Shown here in pieces: positions 35,376-44,056 of a DNA stretch of 64,000 nucleotides. The position numbers and the translations under genes are program-made. The notes beneath the pieces are model-generated. The model was not told where the DNA came from. It searched no databases and saw only the letters and a list, made by a program, of their open reading frames with translations. The DNA comes from Aldehydirespirator sp965248735 (lineage in GTDB: Bacteria; Actinomycetota; Acidimicrobiia; Acidimicrobiales; Aldehydirespiratoraceae). The stretch covers positions 3,844,001-3,908,000 of the forward strand of contig OZ252146.1 of the NCBI GenBank assembly GCA_965248735.1, given 5' to 3'. Position 1 is the stretch's first letter; each line of letters opens with the position of its first letter.

Positions 35376-35647
35376 TTGTTGACGGCTTTGTCGAGGGGCC
35401 CCGTGGAGCGCCACGCGAACTTGCTCGATTCAAACTCAACTCAAGTCGACGAGGCCGAGGTCATTGCGAAGCCCACGAGGCTGCCCTCTCCGTGTCAAAG
35501 GCCGCCGACCTCGAAAGGCTAACCGTCGACTGGATCGCCTGAACAGCCGGTCGGCGGCAGGCGCGACGCCCACACATCAGGGTCCACGCGAGCGTGGCGG
35601 GTCCAAGTCGCCCCTTGGAGTCGCTGTTCCTTGGACTTAGTTCTCTA

Positions 35648-35675
35648 TTTGACTAGATAACTAGCAAAGTATAGA
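35648..35675 (+). promoter_or_regulatory. Promoter with overlapping palindromic operator for the GntR/LacI regulator
   Basis: TTGACT (35649-35654) and TATAGA (35670-35675) form a -35/-10 pair with a 15-bp spacer. Over them lies an imperfect palindrome: TTTGACTAG, ATAA, CTAGCAAA (35648-35668), with a perfect CTAG-ATAA-CTAG core. The -10 position predicts transcription starting at about 35681-35683, so the mRNA would be leaderless at the GTG/ATG. Autorepression is inferred; TTTG...CAAA half-sites recall AraR-type boxes. Confidence 0.6.
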
Positions 35676-35680
35676 TTGAG

Positions 35681-36826
35681 GTGATGAGAAGAGCTGACGC
35701 AAGCGAGCTGCTGGCTCTGCGACTCGGTATCGATCGAGCGGGACGGACACCGCTCGCGACTCAGATCGCGGAGCAGCTGACCTCACGGGTGGCTGCTGGT
35801 GTCGTTGCGGCAGGGGAGCGGCTTCCAGCGTTGAGCGAGCTGGCCGAGCACCTTGGGGTCAATGTGCACACGGTGCGTGCGGCCTACGCTCAGCTCGCAG
35901 CCGACGACGTGATCACGATGCAGCGGGGCAGCCGGGCCGTCGTACTGGGTTATGACGCGAGTGCTGCGCGTTCGGGCCGCGTCGGCGTCCCCACATTCAT
36001 GATCGGCGTCATGGTGCCTCAGTTCTCCGACTATTACGCCGAGTTCCTCCAGGCGGTGGCGGAATCGGCTGCGGTCGAGGGCTGGCTTCCCGTCATATGT
36101 CAAACGCGACAGTACGAGACGGGGGCAGTGGCGCGGTACGTCGACCAGCTGGTGAGCCGCGGTGTCGACGGGGTGATCGCAGTGCACTACGAGACACCTG
36201 ATGACGCCGAGACGACGGCAGTGTTGGCGACGGCTGCCGACCTCCGGCCGTTGGTGTTTGTCGATAGCGCCGCTCTCGACTTTGGGTCTCACATCGTCGT
36301 TGATCGCGTCGCGGGATCGCTGGAGGCAACCAGACATCTCCTCGACCACGGACATCGACGCGTCGCCTACATCTCAACCCCGATCGGATGGAGCTCAGGC
36401 TCCCAGCTCCGACAGGGATATGTGCGAGCGCTTCATGAAGCGGGACTCGAGCTCGATTCCGATCTCGTTGTTGCAGCGAGCGACATGTCGCTGGGAGCCG
36501 GCGCGAAGGCGGCCGCAGGCCTGATGCAGCTCGATGAGCCCCCGGACGCGATCTTCTGCGCTGGGGACATCCTCGCCTGGGGCGCTCTGCGGCAGCTACG
36601 GGACATGCGGCTGCGAGTGCCCGAGGACGTGAGCCTCATGGGCTACGGCGAGTTGCCGCTCTCGTCGTTGGCCGGTCCGCCGCTGTCGTCGACGCGTCTT
36701 CCAGCGCGCGAGTTGGGAGAGCTGGCGGTTGTCACCCTCCGTGCCGCCATCGATGACGGCGAGCGCAAAGTAGCGGGACCGATTCAAACCACCCTCACAA
36801 TACGGCGGTCTTGTGGCTGCCGATGA
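35681..36826 (+). CDS. GntR-type DNA-binding / LacI-type effector-domain regulator (AraR-like architecture)
   Basis: A 381-aa chimera. Residues about 12-85 are a GntR winged helix (LATQIAEQLTSRV, ERLPALSELAEHLGVNVHTVRAAYAQL). From about 105 a LacI/RbsB-like periplasmic-binding fold follows (MIGVMVPQFSDYYAEFLQ, GHRRVAYISTP, PDAIFCAGDILAWGALRQL), ending in SCGCR. B. subtilis AraR has the same build and is released from DNA by its sugar. It heads the cassette to 40477, so a nucleoside or related sugar is a plausible effector. GTG at 35681 or ATG at 35684. Confidence 0.9.
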   Translation: MMRRADASELLALRLGIDRAGRTPLATQIAEQLTSRVAAGVVAAGERLPALSELAEHLGVNVHTVRAAYAQLAADDVITMQRGSRAVVLGYDASAARSGRVGVPTFMIGVMVPQFSDYYAEFLQAVAESAAVEGWLPVICQTRQYETGAVARYVDQLVSRGVDGVIAVHYETPDDAETTAVLATAADLRPLVFVDSAALDFGSHIVVDRVAGSLEATRHLLDHGHRRVAYISTPIGWSSGSQLRQGYVRALHEAGLELDSDLVVAASDMSLGAGAKAAAGLMQLDEPPDAIFCAGDILAWGALRQLRDMRLRVPEDVSLMGYGELPLSSLAGPPLSSTRLPARELGELAVVTLRAAIDDGERKVAGPIQTTLTIRRSCGCR

Positions 36827-36873
36827 GCCGCCCGACTGAAGTGCACCGCTTCGCCGGGCCGAAAGGAAATCCA

Positions 36874-38013
36874 ATGAACCTGCGAACAGTCCTCACCAGA
36901 TGGCTAGCTGTTCTGGCTGTGTTGGCTGTGCTGGCCATCGTGGCTTCGGCATGTGGAGGCGACGACGATACGTCAGCTCCCAGCGAGCCCGAAGCCGCTG
37001 GCGCCTCCAGCGATGCTGAGCCCGAGCCTGAGCCGGCCCCTGAGCCCGAGCCTGAGCCGGCCCCTGAGCCCGAGCCTGATCCGGCCCCTGAGCCCGAGCC
37101 TGATCCGGCCCCTCAAGAAATGCGAGACGTCTCGCTGCGGTTGCCTTGGTTCCCGAGCGTTCAGTTCGCGGGTTCGTACGTCGCGGCGGCCAAGGGCTTC
37201 TTCGACGAGGAGGGCCTGAACGTCACCATCAACCCTGGAGGGTTCGACGTCAACAGCATCACGCTCGTGGCCGCGGGCTCGGACGACTTCGGCTTGCATG
37301 ATACGAACTCGCTTCTCTTCGCGGCTTCCGAGGAGATTCCCCTCGTGACGGTGGCGACCTACCTCCACGCACACCCGGGTGCGATCATGGCGCTCGGGTC
37401 CTCGGGATTCGAGTCGTTGGCCGACCTCGAGGGCGCCACGATCGGCTTCCAGGAGGGTGGCCCGTGGCAGCTCACCCAGGCCATGCTCACTCAGAACGGA
37501 GTCGATCCGGATTCGCTCAACCAGGTCGCAGTCGGCTTCGATCTGAGACCGCTGTTCGAGGGTGACATCGATCTGCTGACGGTGTTCTCAACCAACGAGC
37601 CAATCCTGGCCGAGCTTCAGGGGTTCCCCGTCGACGTATTCATCCCCTACGACTACGGAGTGCAGACATCAGCCAATGCACTCTTCACGACCACCGGTTA
37701 CAGGCAAGACAACCCCGAGGCGGTATGTGGGATGGTCCGTGCCCTGGCGAGGGGCTGGCAGTACGCTTTCGACAATCCACAAGAAGCCGTCGACATTGTC
37801 GTGGCCGTCGATCCGGAGAACCTCACAGCCGAGAAGGAATTGGCCACCCTCGAGGCGGTTCGACCGAGCGTCCTCTCCGATTCCGCGCTCGCTGACGGGA
37901 TCGGGACGATGACGGACGAGCGATGGCAAACCGTCGACGACGTCCTTCGCCAGTATGGCGGCCTCGAGGCCGACATCGATCTAGAGTCGGTCTACGACGA
38001 CTACTGCTTCTGA
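36874..38013 (+). CDS. NMT1/THI5-like (ThiY/SsuA type) substrate-binding lipoprotein
   Basis: Signal peptide with lipobox VASAC (lipid Cys 27), then a Pro-Glu linker of about 45 residues (repeats of PEPEPAPE), then a type-2 binding fold: LRLPWFPSVQFAGSYVAAAKGFF is the NMT1 family's first strand and helix. Later come DLEGATIGFQEGG and a Trp/Asp-rich C-terminus. Family members bind hydroxymethylpyrimidine precursors, riboflavin, sulfonates or nitrate. 379 aa. The ATG at 36874 has a GAAAGGA site. It supplies the ABC permease/ATPase downstream. Confidence 0.87.
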   Translation: MNLRTVLTRWLAVLAVLAVLAIVASACGGDDDTSAPSEPEAAGASSDAEPEPEPAPEPEPEPAPEPEPDPAPEPEPDPAPQEMRDVSLRLPWFPSVQFAGSYVAAAKGFFDEEGLNVTINPGGFDVNSITLVAAGSDDFGLHDTNSLLFAASEEIPLVTVATYLHAHPGAIMALGSSGFESLADLEGATIGFQEGGPWQLTQAMLTQNGVDPDSLNQVAVGFDLRPLFEGDIDLLTVFSTNEPILAELQGFPVDVFIPYDYGVQTSANALFTTTGYRQDNPEAVCGMVRALARGWQYAFDNPQEAVDIVVAVDPENLTAEKELATLEAVRPSVLSDSALADGIGTMTDERWQTVDDVLRQYGGLEADIDLESVYDDYCF

Positions 38014-38097
38014 TTCTCCCCCATTGGCAACTGCGTGGTCGGTGCAAGAGTCGGCACCGACCATGCAGTTCTCGGGACGGCAGCGAGAGGAGCTTTC

Positions 38098-38880
38098 GTG
38101 GCGATTCTGGACAAGAAGGCAATGACGCTCGACGCACGGCAGTATCACCTGCATGTGAGTCCTGGTGACGTCGGGAAGTACGTGCTGTTGCCAGGCGATC
38201 CGGCCCGTGTGCTCATGATCGCCGATCATCTGGACGGCCCCCGCGAGATCGCCTTCCATCGCGAGTACCGAACCGTGACCGGGCACCACAAGGGCATCGA
38301 GGTCAGCGGCACGTCAACCGGCATCGGGTGTCCATCCGCGGCCATTGCGGTTGAGGAGCTGGCCAACGTGGGTGCAACGCACTTCATTCGAGTCGGCAGC
38401 AGCGCCGCCTACCGGCGCGGGATGGCCAAGGGCGATCTGATCATCAACACGGCGACAATGCGCCTTGACGGCACCAGTGCCGCTTACGTCGACCCGAGGT
38501 TCCCGGCCGTGGCGGATCACTTCCTCGTTCGGCATCTGATCGATGCCGCTCGAGACCTCGCTGCCGAGCGCGGGTTCGGGGTGCATGTGGGCGTCAACGC
38601 CTCAAGTGACGCGTTCTACGCCGAGCCACCAGAGTTCGTCGAAGACCTCCAGAAACACCGCATCTTGAATGTAGAGATGGAGAGTTCGGCGATATTTACG
38701 ATCGCCCATTTGAGAGGCCTGGTCGCGGCGATGGTCTGTGCCGTGTCCTACAACTACATGCAGCCCGGCGATGTCGACTTCGAGAGCAAGAACCACGCTC
38801 TTGTGGTGGGTTGGGACAATGCGATCGACGTGGCCCTCGAGGCGATCGCCCGCTACGAGGCGGACCAAGGCATGCCATGA
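38098..38880 (+). CDS. Nucleoside phosphorylase, uridine-phosphorylase-like
   Basis: A 260-aa PNP/UDP family enzyme that splits nucleosides with phosphate. Motifs: YHLHVSPGDVG and LPGDPARVLMIA (phosphate site), TGIGCPSAAIAVEELANVGA, IRVGSSAAYR, and NVEMESSAIFTIAH (ribose 2'-OH-binding Glu). The N-terminal His and the EMES motif favour the uridine phosphorylase side, but the base-specificity loop is divergent. GTG start at 38098 with GAGAGGAG upstream. The next gene's ATG overlaps its stop (ATGA), placing it inside the transporter operon. Confidence 0.88.
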   Translation: MAILDKKAMTLDARQYHLHVSPGDVGKYVLLPGDPARVLMIADHLDGPREIAFHREYRTVTGHHKGIEVSGTSTGIGCPSAAIAVEELANVGATHFIRVGSSAAYRRGMAKGDLIINTATMRLDGTSAAYVDPRFPAVADHFLVRHLIDAARDLAAERGFGVHVGVNASSDAFYAEPPEFVEDLQKHRILNVEMESSAIFTIAHLRGLVAAMVCAVSYNYMQPGDVDFESKNHALVVGWDNAIDVALEAIARYEADQGMP

Positions 38881-39686
38881 CCACCAGCGGGGGGATCGCG
38901 ATTGACGGCGCCGGCATGCAGTTCGGGGGCAGTCAAGGCGTGACAGCGCTCGATGGGATCGATCTGAAAATCTCCGCTGGGGAGTTCGTCGCGCTTGTCG
39001 GGCCCTCGGGGTGCGGCAAATCGACGTTGCTCCGGATCGTGAGCGGGCTCCTGGAGCCGACCTCGGGACGCGTGGACGTCGGAGGAAGAACGCCGGACCA
39101 GGCGAGACGCGACGTTGACTTCGGGTTCGTGTTCCAGCAACCGGCCCTGTTCCCATGGCTTCGAGTCCTCGGCAACGTCTTGTTGCCAGACCGCGTCCTC
39201 GGTCGCCGGAACCCCAACAACGGACCTGGCAGCGCGCACCTGGCCCGAGAGCTGCTGCGCGATGTCGGGCTGGAGGGGTTCGAGGACCACTACCCTGGCC
39301 AAGTCTCTGGGGGCATGCAGCAGCGAGTCGCGCTCGCGCGGGCGCTGAGCTACAGCCCCAAGATCCTGCTAATGGACGAGCCTTTCGGAGCACTCGACGA
39401 GTTCACCCGCGACCGTCTCAACCTGCAGCTTCTTGACGTCTGTGAGAAGACTGGCTCAACCGTTCTCTTCGTCACGCACAGCATTCAGGAGGCGATCTTC
39501 CTCGCAGATCGGGTCGTGGTGCTCAGCCCCAGACCGGGACGCGTCGTTCGCATCGCCGAGGTCCCGTTCCCGAAACCGCGAACCCTCGAAATCCGCTACG
39601 AACCCGAGTTTGCGGCACTGACGGGCGAACTGCGGGGCCTCCTCGTGATCGAAGACGAAGTCGAGTTGGCGCGGCAGCAGCGATGA
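38877..39686 (+). CDS. ABC transporter ATPase (SsuB/TauB/ThiZ type)
   Basis: A 269-aa nucleotide-binding subunit: Walker A GPSGCGKSTLLRIVSG, Q-loop FVFQQPALFPWL, signature VSGGMQQRVALARAL, Walker B ILLMDEPFGALDE and H-loop VTHSIQEAIFLADR. The FQQPxLFPW sequence is typical of importers using NMT1-type binding proteins. Starts by ATGA overlap with the phosphorylase gene. Confidence 0.93.
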   Translation: MTTSGGIAIDGAGMQFGGSQGVTALDGIDLKISAGEFVALVGPSGCGKSTLLRIVSGLLEPTSGRVDVGGRTPDQARRDVDFGFVFQQPALFPWLRVLGNVLLPDRVLGRRNPNNGPGSAHLARELLRDVGLEGFEDHYPGQVSGGMQQRVALARALSYSPKILLMDEPFGALDEFTRDRLNLQLLDVCEKTGSTVLFVTHSIQEAIFLADRVVVLSPRPGRVVRIAEVPFPKPRTLEIRYEPEFAALTGELRGLLVIEDEVELARQQR

Positions 39687-40477
39687 GCAGCATCCGAGAA
39701 CGCAGCCGCATCGTCGACGTGGTGCTGCGGCCCCTGCCATCAGTTGCGGTCTTCGTCGTCGCCCTCGTCGCTTGGGAACTGTGGGTCAGTGTCCGAGACG
39801 TCCCCGCGTATCTCTACCCGAGCGCATCTGACGTCGGGAGCGAGTTGCTCGACGAGGGGCCGTCACTCGCAGCTGAGGACCTCCGCTGGACCATGATCGA
39901 GGCGGTTCTGGGGTTCATCCTCGGCAGTGCCGCCGCCATTCTGGCCGCGATCTTGTTCGTCCATGCCAAGATCATCGAGCGCGTGCTCTTTCCTTGGGCG
40001 ATCGTGCTACAGACGGTGCCGATCGTCGCAGTAGCGCCGCTGCTGACGATCTGGTTTGGATTCAGGCTCACTCCGAAGGTGATAATCGCCGCGCTGATCT
40101 GCTTCTTCCCCGTGCTCGTCAACACAACCAAGGGGTTGCGATCAATCAGCAGTCAGGCTGTAGAGCTCATGAGCATCCTCTCGGCAAGCAGGTGGTCGAT
40201 TTTTTGGCGGGTGCGTGTCCCAAGTTCGCTGCCCTACGTCTTCGCCGGCCTGAAGGTGGCATCAACGCTGTCCGTTATCGGCGCAATCGTTGCCGAGTTC
40301 ACCGGGGCGGATCGAGGGATCGGCTTCGTCATCATCCAGGCCAGCTATCGGCTCGACACCCGACTGATGTTCGCTGGGATCGCTCTCTCCTCAGCGGCTG
40401 GAGTCGTCTTCTTCAACATCATCGGCGCACTGGAGCGTCTCGCGCTCCGGTGGCCTGACGCCCGGCTCGAACGGTGA
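39683..40477 (+). CDS. ABC transporter permease (SsuC/ThiX type)
   Basis: A 264-aa permease with six predicted helices. The EAA loop ELMSILSASRWSIFWRVRVPSSLPYVFAGLKVAS contacts the ATPase. It overlaps the ATPase gene by 4 bp and ends the cassette. Together with the two genes upstream it makes a complete importer. Confidence 0.92.
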   Translation: MSSIRERSRIVDVVLRPLPSVAVFVVALVAWELWVSVRDVPAYLYPSASDVGSELLDEGPSLAAEDLRWTMIEAVLGFILGSAAAILAAILFVHAKIIERVLFPWAIVLQTVPIVAVAPLLTIWFGFRLTPKVIIAALICFFPVLVNTTKGLRSISSQAVELMSILSASRWSIFWRVRVPSSLPYVFAGLKVASTLSVIGAIVAEFTGADRGIGFVIIQASYRLDTRLMFAGIALSSAAGVVFFNIIGALERLALRWPDARLER

Positions 40478-40619
40478 TCTAGGTCCGCCTAGAGCCCATG
40501 CTGACCACTGCCGAGGAAGTCTGGAGCTACGTAGCTGCGGTGCCCGTCCCCGCCCCGCCGCCTGATCGCGCCGCGCGGCCGGCAACAGCCGCCGTCGTCT
40601 AGCCGGAGACGCTGCCGGA
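40478..40619. other. Short intergenic stretch with a doubtful 34-codon frame
   Basis: Between the permease gene and the convergent antitoxin-like gene there is a frame (40498-40602, plus) beginning MLTTAEEVWSYVAAVPVP and ending Ala/Pro-rich. It may be a decayed gene remnant. I see no terminator with a T-tract. Confidence 0.2.
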
Positions 40620-40991
40620 TCATGCCTTCGCAGCCTGCTCCCAGAGGCGCCTCAGCGCGATCCGCTCGTCCGTACCGGGTACATCGGGACACTCCGCAGC
40701 AGAGGCCAGCACCGCGTTCACCGCTACCGTGAAGGCGCTCCCGACAGTGGCGTCCTCGCTCACCACCCGCGTCACGCTGAGGCCTGGCACCGACTGGACG
40801 TCCTCGATAGCAGTTCGCACCGCCTCGCAGTAGGAGCCGGCCTCGCGGGTGAAGCCCAGGCAGTCGACACCAAGGAAGCGACCGATCAGGGCATCGTCGC
40901 ACCCGGCCTCGTATAAGGCATCGATTACTTCGTCGTCGAGGATGTCCCGCCCGCTGGTCTCGAGCGTGAAGTCGTACTTGCTGCTAGTCAT
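40620..40991 (-). CDS. Antitoxin-like partner protein (123 aa)
   Basis: From the ATG at 40991 the product begins TSSKYDFTLETSGRDILDD, followed by EVIDALYEAGCDDALIGRFLG and TREAGSYCEAVRTAIEDVQ. Proteins with YDFTL ... DALYEAGCDDA ... FTREA are widespread small proteins found next to a HicA-like gene, as here, and are presumed antitoxins or regulators. The start lies 8 bp inside the upstream gene, so the two are co-translated. The C-terminus (RIALRRLWEQAAKA) is helical. Function is inferred from pairing only. Confidence 0.6.
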   Translation of the reverse strand: MTSSKYDFTLETSGRDILDDEVIDALYEAGCDDALIGRFLGVDCLGFTREAGSYCEAVRTAIEDVQSVPGLSVTRVVSEDATVGSAFTVAVNAVLASAAECPDVPGTDERIALRRLWEQAAKA

Positions 40992-41268
40992 TGCCCTGCT
41001 CCTGCCCGGATCGTGCCAGCACTTCCTGACACATGCGAAGTTCACGGCGAAGCCGGTTCGCGTGATCGTCTTGACTGCGCGGCGTGCCGTAGATGACTTG
41101 TGAGCAGCGAGACATCCCGCCCGCGCCGTCGGAATGCTGGTGTGGGCATGTCGCGATCCCCCACCTGTGGCCGTGACCGCTGGGGGCGGTCTCGATCTTC
41201 CAGCCTGCCGCTGTCAGTTCCTTGATCGCTTTGCGGACCTCCTTCTTGGGATGGACGCCCCTCGCCAT
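40984..41268 (-). CDS. HicA-like small toxin candidate (94 aa)
   Basis: The layout KKEVRKAIKELTAAGWKIE, then SGHGHRWGIATCPH and IYGTPRSQDDHANRLRREL, is that of a common uncharacterised family resembling the HicA double-stranded-RNA-binding-like fold, with the Gly-His-x-His stretch at the place of HicA's catalytic His. First gene of the pair, with a GGAAGGAGC ribosome-binding site. A 19-bp palindrome lies upstream. Toxicity is not shown by sequence. Confidence 0.6.
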   Translation of the reverse strand: MARGVHPKKEVRKAIKELTAAGWKIETAPSGHGHRWGIATCPHQHSDGAGGMSRCSQVIYGTPRSQDDHANRLRRELRMCQEVLARSGQEQGND

Positions 41269-41310
41269 GAGCCTGCTCCTTCCGCAGCGCTGCGTTAGGA
41301 GCCAGCCAGG

Positions 41311-41329
41311 TTGACACGGCTCGAGTCAA
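41311..41329 (-). promoter_or_regulatory. Palindrome upstream of the toxin-antitoxin-like pair
   Basis: The stretch is an imperfect 19-bp inverted repeat with half-sites TTGAC and GTCAA and a CGAG/CTCG-like inner part, 43 bp before the toxin-like gene. TTGACT on the coding strand could also be a -35. It is suited for autorepression by the antitoxin-like protein, which is inference. Confidence 0.4.
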
Positions 41330-41373
41330 GGAATCACCCTGAGGAATGAAATTTGATCTCAAGGATCAGATTA

Positions 41374-42381
41374 CTATGATAGTTCTACATTCGCAACTGC
41401 TGCGGCGTCTATGACGTACTGGAGGATGTCGCCCCTTGAAGCGGGGCGGGGATCCCGGACCAGCAACTCGACAGCCCCGGGCTCGGTGCTGAGGGTCAGC
41501 TCGTAGCGGTCGCCCCGGAAGCGGGCGTCGGTGACGGTGCCCACGACCGTGTTGTCAGCGACCTCATGCGAGACGTCCACGCGACGGAAGGCGTCGGCGC
41601 GCAGCACTACCGTGCCCGGAGATGCTAGCAGGCGGCCCCAGGGCACGGCTCCGCCCTCGCCGATGGTCACCACGTTGGCATGGCCCAGAAATCGGGCCAC
41701 GTCGGCCCGGCGGGGGTCGTGCCAGATGTCGGCCGGGGTCCCGATCCTGGCAATGCGCCCCGATTGCATCACAGCCACCCGGTCGGCCACCGCGAAGGCC
41801 TCGTCGTGGTCGTGGGTGACGTGCAGAACCGTCACGCCTATGCGCCGCAGCAGGGACCGCAGCTCCTCGGTGAGCTCGTCGCGGCGGGGGCGGTCGAGTG
41901 AGCCGAGAGGCTCGTCGAGCATCAGCATGCGGGGCGCGGGCGCCAGCGAACGGGCCAGCGCGACCCTCTGGGCCTCACCGCCCGAGAGTGTGGCGATCTG
42001 GCGCTCCTCGAAGCCGGCTAGGCCCACCAGGGCCAGCACCTCGCGTACGCGCCGGGTGCGGCTTCTCGCGTCCGTCTTCTGCATCCTCAGCCCGAAGGCG
42101 ACGTTCTCGGCCACGTCGCGGTGAGGGAACAGTGCGTGCTCCTGGAACATCAGGCCGAAGTCGCGGCGGTGCACCGGCAGGCCCACCAAGTCCTCCCCGT
42201 CCCAGCGGACCTCCCCGGCATCGAGGGGCTGCAAGCCGGCCACCGCGCGAAGCAGGGTGCTCTTGCCGCAGCCGCTCGGCCCGAGGATGGCCACCACCTC
42301 GCCGGTGGCGACCTCCAGATCGATCTCATCGAGGGCCTTGACCCTCTCGAAGGCGACTGCGGCGCCGCTGACCGTCAGCAT
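41374..42381 (-). CDS. thiQ: Thiamine ABC transporter ATPase (ThiQ-like)
   Basis: A 335-aa ATPase: Walker A GPSGCGKSTLLRAVAG, FQEHALFPHRDVAENVAFG, signature LSGGEAQRVALARSLA and Walker B MLDEPLGSLDR. A C-terminal TOBE-like extension of about 110 residues is present, so it resembles FbpC/PotA-sized ATPases more than the short E. coli ThiQ. The thiamine role is assigned from the operon with thiB and the TPP riboswitch. It starts 1 bp after thiP. Confidence 0.88.
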   Translation of the reverse strand: MLTVSGAAVAFERVKALDEIDLEVATGEVVAILGPSGCGKSTLLRAVAGLQPLDAGEVRWDGEDLVGLPVHRRDFGLMFQEHALFPHRDVAENVAFGLRMQKTDARSRTRRVREVLALVGLAGFEERQIATLSGGEAQRVALARSLAPAPRMLMLDEPLGSLDRPRRDELTEELRSLLRRIGVTVLHVTHDHDEAFAVADRVAVMQSGRIARIGTPADIWHDPRRADVARFLGHANVVTIGEGGAVPWGRLLASPGTVVLRADAFRRVDVSHEVADNTVVGTVTDARFRGDRYELTLSTEPGAVELLVRDPRPASRGDILQYVIDAAAVANVELS

Positions 42382-44031
42382 CTAGAACACTCCCCGGCGC
42401 GCGTCGCCCCACAGGTCCATGACGAAGACTGCCACAGCGGTCAGCGCCATGAGCGCCACCGCCAGCGCCATGGCCTGGCCGCGCAGAGCCTCTCCCGGCG
42501 TGCCCAGCAGCCGGAACAGGGCCAGCGGGGCAGTCAGCGTCTCGGGCCGGCGGGGGATGAACGACGTGGCTCCGAACTCTCCGAGCGACACCGCGAAGGC
42601 AAATCCGGCCCCGACGGCCACGCCGCGGGCGGCCACCCGCAGGTCCACCTCGCGGCGGACCCGGCGTGGCGATGCGCCCAGGACGGCCGCGGCCTCCCGG
42701 ACCCGCGGATTGATGGTGCGCAGCATCGGCACCAGCGTGCGCACGACGAACGGGATCCCCACCACCGCGTGGGCGATGGGCACAACCAGCAACGACGTGC
42801 GGATATCAATGGGCGGGCGGTTGAGCACAAGCAGGAACCCGAGCCCGACCGTGACCGCGGACGTGCCCAACGGCAGCGTCAGGCCGAGGTCGAAGGCCCG
42901 TCCGATCCGGCGGCTGCTCCCGCCGCCCGCACGCATCACCACCAGGGTGGCCGTCCCACCCACCAGCAGGGCCAGGGCCGCGGCCGGCGCCGCGAACATG
43001 AGCGAGTTGCCCAGGGCCGCCAGCGCGGTGTCGGGCAGCAGGTTGACCCGCTGCGCCATGGCCGTGTAGTTGCGCAGCGTGTAGCCGCCGCCGCGGCCCG
43101 CCGCCAGGGAGCGCTCCACCAGCACTGCGACCGGCAGCCCCAAGGCAAGGCCCATGACGGCCAGGTTCGCGACCAGGCCGGGACCCCGGCGCCGGGGCGC
43201 GGCGACGGGCGACGAGACCGGCTCGGCCACGGCCCGGCGCCGCTCGAGCGCGTTGGACACCGCCACCAGCGCGACCACCGCTCCCAGCTGCACCACCGCG
43301 AGGGCCGCCGCGGCGGCGAGGTCGAGCCTGACCACCGCGTACCGGTAGATCTCGGTCTCAATGGTGGCGCGGGCGGGTCCGCCCAAGACCAGCACCACGC
43401 CGAACGAAGTGAACGAGAACAGGAACACGATGGCCGAGGCCGCCGCGATCGACGGGGCCAGCCGGGGCAGGACCACCCGGCGGAAGACCTCCGGGCGCGA
43501 TGCCCCGAGCACTCTGGCCTGGTCCTCCACCCTGGCGTCGAGGGCGGCCCAGTGGGCTCCCACCGTTCGCAGCACCACCGCGTAGTTGAAGAAGACGTGG
43601 GCCATCAGGATGGCCCACACGGTGTGGCGCAGGCTCACGGCGCCGCCCCCCGAGAGGCCGAACCGGTCGAAGAGCCCCTCGAAGGCGGCCGCCACCACCA
43701 CGGTCGGCAGCACGAACGGCACGGTCGCCAGCGCCCGCACCAGCCGCTGCCCCCGGAAGCGCAGGCGGGCCATGGCCCCCGCGGCCGGCAGGGCAACGGC
43801 CACCGTGAGCACAGTGGACACGGCTGCCTGCCATAGGGTGAACCAGATCACCGAACGGTGCGACGCAGAGCCGAGCACGTCGCCCAGCACCGCGGCCGGG
43901 TTGGTGCCGCCGAGGCCCCTGGAGATCACACCGGCGATGGGCCAGGCGAAGAACAGCACCATGAACGCGCCCACCGCCACGGCGGGCAGCGCGCCGGCGA
44001 GGCCCCTGGTGAGCCGGGCCGCGGCGGGCAT
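42382..44031 (-). CDS. thiP: Thiamine ABC transporter permease (ThiP-like, two fused permease units)
   Basis: About 549 aa with two sets of about six helices, each with an EAA-type loop (DQARVLGASRPEVFRRVVLP in the first, REAAAVLGASPRRVRREVDL in the second), the ThiP/FbpB arrangement. The ATG at 44031 leaves a 25-bp gap to thiB. A longer frame to 44097 overlaps thiB and adds 22 unlikely residues. Confidence 0.87.
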   Translation of the reverse strand: MPAAARLTRGLAGALPAVAVGAFMVLFFAWPIAGVISRGLGGTNPAAVLGDVLGSASHRSVIWFTLWQAAVSTVLTVAVALPAAGAMARLRFRGQRLVRALATVPFVLPTVVVAAAFEGLFDRFGLSGGGAVSLRHTVWAILMAHVFFNYAVVLRTVGAHWAALDARVEDQARVLGASRPEVFRRVVLPRLAPSIAAASAIVFLFSFTSFGVVLVLGGPARATIETEIYRYAVVRLDLAAAAALAVVQLGAVVALVAVSNALERRRAVAEPVSSPVAAPRRRGPGLVANLAVMGLALGLPVAVLVERSLAAGRGGGYTLRNYTAMAQRVNLLPDTALAALGNSLMFAAPAAALALLVGGTATLVVMRAGGGSSRRIGRAFDLGLTLPLGTSAVTVGLGFLLVLNRPPIDIRTSLLVVPIAHAVVGIPFVVRTLVPMLRTINPRVREAAAVLGASPRRVRREVDLRVAARGVAVGAGFAFAVSLGEFGATSFIPRRPETLTAPLALFRLLGTPGEALRGQAMALAVALMALTAVAVFVMDLWGDARRGVF

Positions 44032-44056
44032 GGGGCGGGGGCTCAGGCTGCGGATT

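Noticed and set aside
35357..35542. 61-codon frame after the MFS gene
   Set aside because: It begins inside the dispersed element and has no ribosome-binding site or recognisable family.
42121..43836. 571-codon plus-strand frame opposite thiP
   Set aside because: His/Gly/Arg-rich shadow of the permease gene without domains.
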